This document shows, piece after piece, positions 1 to 6,769 of a stretch of 43,418 nucleotides of DNA. Location of the stretch: positions 1 to 43,418 of the IMG/VR virus record IMGVR_UViG_3300046009_005620; one strand, written 5' to 3'. The position numbers and the translations under genes were made by a program. The notes under the pieces were generated by a model that ran no database searches, was not told the DNA's origin, and saw nothing but the letters and a program-made list of their open reading frames with translations. Within the stretch, counting starts at the first letter, position 1, and every line of letters begins with the position of its first letter. This stretch comes from a virus.

Positions 1-2
1 AG

Positions 3-1178
3 ACCGGCAATGTTTATGCTAATAGCGGCACAATTGGTGCTTCACTATTAACTGGCGCGCTAACAACAGCATCACAGCCAAATATCACATCAGTCGGTAC
101 ATTAGACTATCTATCTGTAAGCAATAATATTACTTCCAATATGAGCATTTATGCGAATAGCGGTACTATAGGAGCATCATTGCTAACAGGCACATTAACT
201 ACAGCGGCACAGCCAAACGTAACAAGTTTAGGCACACTAACTGGTCTTGGTGCAAATGGCAACGTTACAGCAGTAAATATCACAGCAAATACTGGTGTAT
301 TTACTGGTAATGGTAGTGGCTTGACAGCACTTAATGCAAGCAATATATCAACTGGTACTCTATCACAATCAAGATTGGCTAATGCATCACTAACTGTTAA
401 TGGTACATCAATAACACTCGGTGGTTCAGGGACTATTACAGCGAACACTACACAAACATTGACTTTAGGTTCATTCTTAACCGGAACAAGTTTTAATGGT
501 GGTACAGCAGTAACAGCGGCAGTTGATGCTACATCAGCAAATACTGCAAGCAAGGTTGTTGCTAGAGATGCTAGCGGTAACTTTAGTGCTGGTACAATCA
601 CAGCAACACTAAGTGGCGCTGCGACGACAGCAGGAACTGTAACAACAGCAGCTCAACCAAACATCACTAGTGTTGGTACGTTAACATCATTAAGCGTAAG
701 TGGTCAGTTGACGAATGCTAACTTGACTACTGGTGCAAACACAACAGCAGGTAGCTTGACAGGTAACTGGTCATTGACAGCAGGTTCAAGATTACAAGCA
801 ACATACGCTGACTTGGCAGAAAAATATGTAGCTGATGCTCACTATGAAGTAGGCACTGTATTACTATTTGGCGGCGACCACGAAGTTACAATGTCAAATG
901 AGTTTGACTCACATAGAGTGGCAGGTGTTGTATCTCATAATGCAGCTTATGTCATGAACGCAGGATGTCAAGGTGAACATGTAGTTGACGTAGCATTGAC
1001 AGGACGTGTTCCGGTAAAGGTACATGGCCCGATCGCTAAGGGTGACTTGATGGTAACAGGTCCTAATGGTCACGCTGTTGCTAACAACATGGCGCGTGCC
1101 GGCACAATCTTAGGTAAAGCATTACATAACTTTGCTGGCGGTGACGGTATAATTGAAATAGTAGTCGGCAGAGTATAA
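3..1178 (+). CDS. Tail fibre protein, 5'-truncated by window edge
   Basis: The frame is open from base 3, so 391 residues of a longer tail-fibre-type virion protein are visible and the true start lies to the left. About two thirds is built of imperfect repeats rich in Gly, Asn, Thr and Ala with the core [10 protein letters not shown], seen near bases 80-110, 210-240 and 655-690; such repeats are typical of trimeric beta-structured phage fibres. From about base 790 the last 130 residues change to a non-repetitive domain starting YADLAEKYVADA, which resembles the C-terminal domain of fibres in T4-like aquatic phages. It may be a host-recognition tip or a chaperone/cleavage domain; I cannot say which. 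The same repeat core recurs in the reverse-strand fibre genes at 39-43 kb. An internal ATG at 141 is not a convincing start because the repeats continue upstream of it. Confidence 0.85.
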   Translation, partial: TGNVYANSGTIGASLLTGALTTASQPNITSVGTLDYLSVSNNITSNMSIYANSGTIGASLLTGTLTTAAQPNVTSLGTLTGLGANGNVTAVNITANTGVFTGNGSGLTALNASNISTGTLSQSRLANASLTVNGTSITLGGSGTITANTTQTLTLGSFLTGTSFNGGTAVTAAVDATSANTASKVVARDASGNFSAGTITATLSGAATTAGTVTTAAQPNITSVGTLTSLSVSGQLTNANLTTGANTTAGSLTGNWSLTAGSRLQATYADLAEKYVADAHYEVGTVLLFGGDHEVTMSNEFDSHRVAGVVSHNAAYVMNAGCQGEHVVDVALTGRVPVKVHGPIAKGDLMVTGPNGHAVANNMARAGTILGKALHNFAGGDGIIEIVVGRV

Positions 1179-1215
1179 TCTCTGCCGGCTTATCTTAACA
1201 AGATAAGTATTTTGC

Positions 1216-1656
1216 GTGACAAACATTTTTCTTTTTGATTACGAGACCCGTCTTAGGTCTTGGGTCGATTTACGCAATAAACTTCTTAGACTACCTGTCA
1301 ATCAACAAGCAATAGAAGTAGATAGATTTTGGCAACGTGTACCAACACAGCATCATTACCTACACACAGACTTTATAAAAGATTGGCCTAATCCTTGGCA
1401 ATTATTATCTGACAACACATATTGTAACTATGCCCGCGGTCTGGGTATGATTTACACACTGTTGTTACTGGGCAACAAAGACATTGACCTAGTTGACGCA
1501 AAAGATGATAATAGTAACGAAGTGGTATTAGTCCTAGTTGATGACGCAAAATATGTGCTGAATTACTGGCCCGATACGGTAGTAAATAATCACATCACAG
1601 ATTTTGTGATAACTAGAAAACACGATTTGACACCGCTTTACTCTAAGATAGGTTGA
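1216..1656 (+). CDS. Conserved hypothetical phage protein, 146 aa
   Basis: Function not recognised. GTG start at 1216, 37 bases after the fibre stop; no later ATG would keep the hydrophobic N-terminal strand (MTNIFLFDYE). The protein is soluble, acidic in its second half and rich in aromatic residues (several Trp), with no signal peptide, membrane span or Cys motif. The stop TGA at 1654-1656 lies 2 bases before the nrdA ATG at 1659, so the two are probably co-transcribed and translationally coupled. It could be a small virion or baseplate component, given the fibre gene before it, or an accessory protein of nucleotide metabolism. Confidence 0.7.
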   Translation: MTNIFLFDYETRLRSWVDLRNKLLRLPVNQQAIEVDRFWQRVPTQHHYLHTDFIKDWPNPWQLLSDNTYCNYARGLGMIYTLLLLGNKDIDLVDAKDDNSNEVVLVLVDDAKYVLNYWPDTVVNNHITDFVITRKHDLTPLYSKIG

Positions 1657-1658
1657 TA

Positions 1659-3974
1659 ATGAAAATAAATGTAATAAAAAGATCTGGAAAATCAGAGCCT
1701 CTGGCCATTGAGAAATGGCAACAACAAGTAGCAAAAGTTTGTAATGGCATAGCCGATATCAGTCAAAGTATGATTGAGATCAAGGCTCAACCACATTTTC
1801 ACGATGGTATCACTACAAGAGAGATTGATGAGATCACACTACGCGCCATAGTAGATTTGATTGATAGCGATACTAATCCAGATATCGGTCACACCAATTA
1901 TCAATATGTAGCGGGTAAGCAAAGACTAAGCATGTTACGCAAAGACGTTTATGGAAGTTATACCCCGCCCAGCCTATATAGTATTGTAAAGAAAAATGTT
2001 GAGTTAGGATTGTATACTAGTGATTTATTATTATGGTATACTGAAGAAGATTTCAATAAGATGGATGAGTTCATAGACCATGAAAAAGATGAACAATATA
2101 GTTACGCAGCCATTGAACAATTGATTGAGAAATATCTTGTTCGCAATCGTGCTACAAAGGAAATTTATGAGACACCTCAAATTCGCTACATGGTCGCCGC
2201 TGCGACTGTTTTCCATAATGAAGAAAAAAGTCAAAGACTACGATACATCAAGGAATATTATAATTGCGCCAGTGACGGATTATTTACTTTGGCTACTCCT
2301 GTATTGGCTGGTCTTGGGACTCCTACTAAGCAATTTTCTAGTTGCGTTCTTATTCGCAGTGATGACGATCTTGACAGTATTTTTGCTAGTGGAGAGATGA
2401 TGGCAAAGTATGCTAGCAAACGTGCTGGCATTGGTCTAGAGATCGGCAGACTACGCCCATTAGGTAGCCCTATTCGCGGTGGCGAAGTTATGCATACTGG
2501 CATGATACCATTTCTAAAGAAGTGGTATGGTGATTTACGCAGTTGCTCACAAGGTGGTATCCGCAACGCAAGTGCTACGATATTCTACCCAATATGGCAT
2601 TATCAGTTTGACGATTTGATCGTATTGAAGAATAACCAAGGAACTGATGAAACTAGAGTGCGTCATATGGACTATGGCGTAGTACTATCAGCATTCTTCT
2701 TCAAAAGGTTCAAAAACCGTGAAAATATAACGTTTTTTGACCCCAACGAAGTTCCTGATTTATACGAGGCTTTCTACTCAAATACTCAGAAGTTTGAAGA
2801 ACTTTACGTCAAATATGAGAAACGTAAGGATTTGCGTAAAAAGACCATGAGTGCTGAAGAAGTATTCAAGGGCGGTATATTGAAAGAAAGAACGGATACA
2901 GGCCGTATCTATCTAGTGTTCATTGATAACGTGATGAACCAGGGTCCGTTTGATCCAGAATATCATACGATCTATCAAAGCAATCTATGTTGCGAGATAT
3001 TGCTTCCAACTAAGCCCTTCAAGCGATTGGACGATCCAGATGGTCGTATCGCATTATGTACATTGGGTAGCATCAACTGGGGTGCGTTTAGAAACCCAGA
3101 AGATATGCGTAGAGCATGTCGCATACTACAACGTAGTTTGTGTAATATCCTTGACTATCAGGACTTCTTGTCAATACAAAGCAAGTTGAGCAACGATGAG
3201 ATACAACCACTAGGCGTAGGTGTCACTAACCTTGCCTACTGGCATGCCAAACGTGGTATGAAGTATGGTGAGAGTGATAGTCTACAAGAAGTCAAAACGT
3301 GGATGGAACATCAAGCATATTACCTCACCGAAGCCACAGTAGAACTAGCTAAGGAACGGGGCAAGTGTGTAGACAGTGACAAGACACGTTATGGTCAAGG
3401 TGTGTTCCCCTGGGAGCTACGCGCACCAGGAGTCAACAAACTTGCAAACTTCAAGCCTGAACTAGACTGGGAACCACTCAGAAATGAGATGAAACAACAT
3501 GGCGTAAGAAATGCTACATTGATGGCAATCGCCCCTGTAGAAAGTTCAAGCGTGGTAATCAACAGCACGAACGGCATTGAATTGCCTATGTCATTGATTA
3601 GCACAAAAGAAAGCAAGGCTGGTAGTTTCACACAAGTCGTTCCCGAATACAACAAGTTGAAGAATAAATATCAACTCATGTGGGATCAAACTGATTGTGC
3701 TGGCTATTTGAAAACAGCAGCGGTATTAGCAGCATATGTTGATCAAAGTATTAGTACAAACACATTCTATAATCCTGCACACTTTGAAGGACGTAAAGTG
3801 CCTTCTACACTGATTGCTAAGAATTTGATGTTGGCGCATCAGTGGGGACTAAAGACTTTCTACTACAGCCTAATCAATAAGGCTGGCGCGAAGGTCACGG
3901 AAGAATTGCAGCAGGTAGCACAGCAGTCAGTTGATATACCGGTAGAAGAAGATTGCGAGAGTTGTAAGTTATAG
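1659..3974 (+). CDS. nrdA: Class Ia ribonucleoside-diphosphate reductase, alpha subunit
   Basis: Reduces ribonucleoside diphosphates to deoxy forms, with NrdB as radical source and a glutaredoxin as reductant; all three genes are here. 771 residues from ATG 1659 (a TTG two codons earlier is less likely). Residues 1-90 form an ATP-cone allosteric domain. Active-site residues are all visible: Cys229 and Cys467 (the redox pair), and N442-L-C444-x-E446 (radical Cys with its Asn/Glu partners). The C-terminal shuttle pair is present as CESC, residues 766-769, two residues from the end, a tighter spacing than the Cys-x4-Cys of E. coli NrdA. Length is close to the E. coli enzyme (761). Lytic phages use this to turn host ribonucleotides into dNTPs. 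The gene order is nrdA - small gene - aldolase - nrdB - grx, with overlaps that suggest one operon. Confidence 0.97.
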   Translation: MKINVIKRSGKSEPLAIEKWQQQVAKVCNGIADISQSMIEIKAQPHFHDGITTREIDEITLRAIVDLIDSDTNPDIGHTNYQYVAGKQRLSMLRKDVYGSYTPPSLYSIVKKNVELGLYTSDLLLWYTEEDFNKMDEFIDHEKDEQYSYAAIEQLIEKYLVRNRATKEIYETPQIRYMVAAATVFHNEEKSQRLRYIKEYYNCASDGLFTLATPVLAGLGTPTKQFSSCVLIRSDDDLDSIFASGEMMAKYASKRAGIGLEIGRLRPLGSPIRGGEVMHTGMIPFLKKWYGDLRSCSQGGIRNASATIFYPIWHYQFDDLIVLKNNQGTDETRVRHMDYGVVLSAFFFKRFKNRENITFFDPNEVPDLYEAFYSNTQKFEELYVKYEKRKDLRKKTMSAEEVFKGGILKERTDTGRIYLVFIDNVMNQGPFDPEYHTIYQSNLCCEILLPTKPFKRLDDPDGRIALCTLGSINWGAFRNPEDMRRACRILQRSLCNILDYQDFLSIQSKLSNDEIQPLGVGVTNLAYWHAKRGMKYGESDSLQEVKTWMEHQAYYLTEATVELAKERGKCVDSDKTRYGQGVFPWELRAPGVNKLANFKPELDWEPLRNEMKQHGVRNATLMAIAPVESSSVVINSTNGIELPMSLISTKESKAGSFTQVVPEYNKLKNKYQLMWDQTDCAGYLKTAAVLAAYVDQSISTNTFYNPAHFEGRKVPSTLIAKNLMLAHQWGLKTFYYSLINKAGAKVTEELQQVAQQSVDIPVEEDCESCKL

Positions 3975-4165
3975 ACAGCAAAGAAACAAAAAAGTTTGCA
4001 TGGTTTCCTGTTAGAGTTACAAGCGGCAAAATAGTTTGGATGAACTGGTATTATGAGCATACTATGTTGTATGATCCTAATACACTAAAGCCGCCTCTGA
4101 TAGGATATCATTATATGTGGACAGAAACTAGCAAAGAAAGAGTTTGGCGTTTACTAAAGGACTAG
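3971..4165 (+). CDS. Small conserved-looking protein, start codon unclear
   Basis: A 64-codon frame fills the gap between nrdA and the aldolase gene. Its residues look like a real protein: FAWFPVRVTSGKIVWMNWYY, then a Tyr/Trp-rich stretch, ending RVWRLLKD just before the aldolase start. No ATG, GTG or TTG lies at its N-terminus: the frame opens after an in-frame TAA at 3965-3967, and the first ATG is at 4040, inside the Trp-rich segment. Translation may begin at the AUA at 3971, overlapping the nrdA stop (3972-3974), or be re-initiated from nrdA. Function not recognised; the aromatic pattern resembles short phage proteins of unknown role. A start at 4040 would give 41 residues. Confidence 0.5.
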   Translation: MDSKETKKFAWFPVRVTSGKIVWMNWYYEHTMLYDPNTLKPPLIGYHYMWTETSKERVWRLLKD

Positions 4166-4170
4166 TAATA

Positions 4171-4818
4171 ATGTTAGAAACAATATGTGATATTTTGGTT
4201 GACGCTTATAAGCGTAATTGGATCACTAGCCGCGATGGCAATGTAAGCATACGCCATCATGACCGTGATTATTTTTATATCACGCCAAGCGGTGTACGCA
4301 AACAAACACTTCAGCCAGACCAATTCAAAAAGATTGGTATTGTGAAACAGGCAGTAAATCGTAATGTAAGTCTATACAGTCATAATGTATTAGAATATAC
4401 TGATATAAGTAGCAAACTAAAGCCCAGCGGCGAGCTGCCTATGCATTTTGGATTACAAAAAGAATTAGGACAACATAAGCATGATGTTCGTGTTGTGGTA
4501 CACATCCATCCTACATATATCGTAGCAGCCATGCATGCCGGTATAGAATTAGATAAGTTAGTCAAAGATTTTCCAGAATTGGGTCGTTATACAAAAGTTG
4601 CGCCAAACGTGCCAGATGTGCCACCAATCAGCGAAGAACTAGCACAGGGCGTACATAATAATCTATTACTTGACAATCAGGGCTATACTAAGTATGATAT
4701 TGTAGGAATAAAAGGGCACGGAGTAGTAAGCATAGATACTAGTCCCTGGCGTGCTTACGAACACATAGAAAGATTAGAACATATCTGTAAGATAGTACTA
4801 GCATCAGGAAATTACTAA
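4171..4818 (+). CDS. Class II aldolase/adducin-family protein
   Basis: 215 residues from ATG 4171 (a TTG at 4144 is open in frame but precedes the neighbour's stop). The family holds zinc-dependent L-fuculose-phosphate aldolases and L-ribulose-5-phosphate 4-epimerases. The catalytic Glu (E88 in SGELPMH) and the three metal-binding His (H111 and H113 in HIHP; H183 in KGHGVV) are intact, so an active enzyme is likely. The N-terminal Gly-Asn-x-Ser (DGNVSIR) phosphate-binding segment is also present. The gene lies between nrdA and nrdB and overlaps the nrdB ATG by one base, so it is expressed with deoxynucleotide synthesis. Substrate unknown; a pentose- or deoxypentose-phosphate reaction feeding nucleotide supply is my inference from position only. 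Confidence 0.9.
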   Translation: MLETICDILVDAYKRNWITSRDGNVSIRHHDRDYFYITPSGVRKQTLQPDQFKKIGIVKQAVNRNVSLYSHNVLEYTDISSKLKPSGELPMHFGLQKELGQHKHDVRVVVHIHPTYIVAAMHAGIELDKLVKDFPELGRYTKVAPNVPDVPPISEELAQGVHNNLLLDNQGYTKYDIVGIKGHGVVSIDTSPWRAYEHIERLEHICKIVLASGNY

Positions 4819-5918
4819 TGAGCAAAGAACAATATAACCTAAAAACTAAAACTGATTATTTGAATCGCAAGATGTTTTTGGATCCAAAAGGTCCAGTAAC
4901 TATTCAAAGATTTGAAGAAGTAAAGTACAATAAATTACAAAAACTAGAACAAACAGCACGTGGCTTTTTCTGGGTGCCAGAAGAAGTCAGTCTCACTAAA
5001 GATGCTAATGATTTCAAAGAAAGTAGCGATGCAGTAAAGCATATCTTTACTAGTAATTTACTACGCCAGACCGCACTTGATAGTTTACAAGGTCGCGGCC
5101 CAACGCAAGTCTTTACTCCTGTTGTCAGTTTGCCTGAACTTGAAGCATTGATGTTCAATTGGGGTTTCTTTGAGACTAATATTCATAGCCGCTCATACAG
5201 TCACATTATTCGTAACATTTATAATGTGCCAAAAGACGTTTTCAATACTATACACGATACAAAAGAAATCGTTGACATGGCAAGTAGCGTAGGCAAGTAT
5301 TATGATGACTTACATCTTATCAACTGCCGTGTAGAAGCTGGCGAGAAGGTCAAAGAAGCAGACCACATCAAAGCAATTTGGCTAGCACTAAACGCAAGTT
5401 ACGCACTAGAAGCGTTCCGCTTCATGGTGAGTTTTGCTACTAGTCTAGCGATGGTCGAAAACAAATTGTTTATCGGTAATGGTAATATTATCAGTTTAAT
5501 TTTACAAGACGAATTGTTACACAAGGAATGGACCGCTTGGTTGATCAATCAAGTTGTCAAAGAAGATAGTCGTTTCGCAAAGGCAAAAGAACAATGCGAA
5601 AGTGAAGTATATCAAATGTATATGGACGTTATCCGTGAAGAAAAAGATTGGGCAGACTATCTGTTCAGCAAGGGTAATGTTATTGGATTGAACGCAAACA
5701 TTCTAAAAGATTTCGTTGATTATACAGCCGCCACAGCACTCAAAGAAATTGGTATCAAGTACCAACATCATGCACCAAAGATCACCCCGATCCCTTGGTT
5801 CAATAAGCATAGTGATACTAGCAAAAAACAAACAGCATTGCAGGAAAACGAAAGCACTAACTATGTGATTGGTGTCATGAGTGATCAACTAAATTATGAC
5901 GACCTACCGTCATTATAA
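4818..5918 (+). CDS. nrdB: Class Ia ribonucleoside-diphosphate reductase, beta subunit
   Basis: Diiron tyrosyl-radical partner of NrdA, 366 residues. Visible metal and radical residues: D88 (ALDSLQGR), E119 and H123 (FFETNIHSRSY), radical Tyr127, E198 (ALEAFRF), and E232/H235 (DELLHKEW). The Glu-to-His spacing in ETNIH is one residue longer than the ETIH of E. coli NrdB. The presence of Tyr127 points to a normal tyrosyl-radical class Ia protein rather than a Tyr-less variant. Start ATG overlaps the aldolase stop (ATG at 4818 within TAATG), indicating translational coupling. The extreme C-terminus carries the acidic tail that in this family docks on the alpha subunit. Confidence 0.97.
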   Translation: MSKEQYNLKTKTDYLNRKMFLDPKGPVTIQRFEEVKYNKLQKLEQTARGFFWVPEEVSLTKDANDFKESSDAVKHIFTSNLLRQTALDSLQGRGPTQVFTPVVSLPELEALMFNWGFFETNIHSRSYSHIIRNIYNVPKDVFNTIHDTKEIVDMASSVGKYYDDLHLINCRVEAGEKVKEADHIKAIWLALNASYALEAFRFMVSFATSLAMVENKLFIGNGNIISLILQDELLHKEWTAWLINQVVKEDSRFAKAKEQCESEVYQMYMDVIREEKDWADYLFSKGNVIGLNANILKDFVDYTAATALKEIGIKYQHHAPKITPIPWFNKHSDTSKKQTALQENESTNYVIGVMSDQLNYDDLPSL

Positions 5919-5942
5919 TATATAAAGTAATAAGGAGAATAT

Positions 5943-6173
5943 ATGCAAGCAGTAATATGGAGCAAGGATTTTTGCGGCTATTGTGACCTAGCCAAAAGAT
6001 TATTAGAACAAAAAGGCATCAAGTACGAAGAACGCAAGATTGGTACTGGTTGGACTAAAGAACAACTATTAGAAAGTGTACCCACAGCACGATCAGTACC
6101 GCAGATATTTTTGGATGATAAACTTATCGGTGGACATGACGATTTGATAAAATATTTCAATGAGGTAAAATAA
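5943..6173 (+). CDS. grx: Glutaredoxin
   Basis: 76-residue thioredoxin-fold reductant. N-terminal strand then the active site CGYC (residues 12-15) in SKDFCGYCDLA, cis-Pro segment SVPQIF, and the GGHDDL motif that binds glutathione; all as in GrxC-type glutaredoxins. A good ribosome-binding site (AAGGAG at 5932-5937) precedes ATG 5943. Following nrdB by 24 bases, it most likely re-reduces the NrdA C-terminal cysteines with glutathione from the host, as T4 NrdC does. Confidence 0.95.
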   Translation: MQAVIWSKDFCGYCDLAKRLLEQKGIKYEERKIGTGWTKEQLLESVPTARSVPQIFLDDKLIGGHDDLIKYFNEVK

Positions 6174-6174
6174 G

Positions 6175-6477
6175 ATGGATATCACAAAAGACGAGATTTA
6201 TACATTCAAGCTCAATAGCGGAGAAGAATTGATTGCTAAAGTAGTTGCTGTGTCAGATACACACTATACCATATCAGAACCAGTCAGTATTGGTCCTAGC
6301 CCACAAGGTGGTCTTGGATTAGTCCCTAGTTTGTTCACCTATAATAACCGAGAAAATGTCAGACTAAATACTAGTAGCCTAGCACTAGTAGCCCAAACTG
6401 ACGATAATGTAAAGACAAAATACATTGAAGCAACGACTGGTTTACAAGTGCCTGGTAAGAAAGTATTACTAGGATAA
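6175..6477 (+). CDS. Small conserved phage protein, Sm-like fold suspected
   Basis: 100 residues, starting one base after the glutaredoxin stop. Pattern of five short beta strands with a Gly-rich turn: YTFKLNSGEELIAKVV followed by a second strand set ending VPSLFTYNN is reminiscent of Sm/LSm barrels (FKLxxGxEIxGKV). Similar small proteins occur, to my recollection, beside nrd or baseplate genes in T4-like aquatic phages, with no known role. No Cys, no signal peptide. Could bind RNA or be a virion accessory; not decided by the sequence. Confidence 0.75.
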   Translation: MDITKDEIYTFKLNSGEELIAKVVAVSDTHYTISEPVSIGPSPQGGLGLVPSLFTYNNRENVRLNTSSLALVAQTDDNVKTKYIEATTGLQVPGKKVLLG

Positions 6478-6481
6478 GGGA

Positions 6482-6763
6482 ATGTCAGGAAAGAAACTCA
6501 GCAGAAAAGGTGATAAAAATACAACCGGTGGGGTATTACAGCAGGGGGCAAGCACAGTATTTTGCAATAATAAGCCAGTAGCATTGCACCCTTGCAAAAT
6601 AAGTCCGCATAGCCCATCATCCCCTAGCATTCATAAAAATGCGGTCACTACGGATGGTAGTCCTAGTGTTTTTGCTGAGAATAAACCTGTTGTACGTGTT
6701 GATAGCAAAAATAATTGCGGTCATCAAATCGTTCAAGGAAGCGGGGACGTTTTCGTCCCTTAA
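6482..6763 (+). CDS. PAAR-repeat spike-tip protein
   Basis: 93 residues. N-terminus SRKGDKNTTGG, central HPCKISPHSPS and Gly/Ser/His-rich segments with regularly spaced short strands match PAAR proteins, which form a metal-stabilised cone on the tip of phage tail spikes and type VI secretion VgrG trimers. Candidate zinc ligands are His36, Cys38, His43 and the late Cys/His pair in NCGHQ. It would cap the central baseplate spike and help pierce the outer membrane. The next two genes are large virion-type proteins, which fits a baseplate block. Confidence 0.85.
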   Translation: MSGKKLSRKGDKNTTGGVLQQGASTVFCNNKPVALHPCKISPHSPSSPSIHKNAVTTDGSPSVFAENKPVVRVDSKNNCGHQIVQGSGDVFVP

Positions 6764-6769
6764 TAAATT

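Noticed and set aside
149-601. Reverse-strand frame of 150 codons inside the left fibre gene
   Set aside because: Antisense shadow of a repetitive Gly/Thr-rich fibre; its Val/Pro-rich composition is what such an antisense reading would give.
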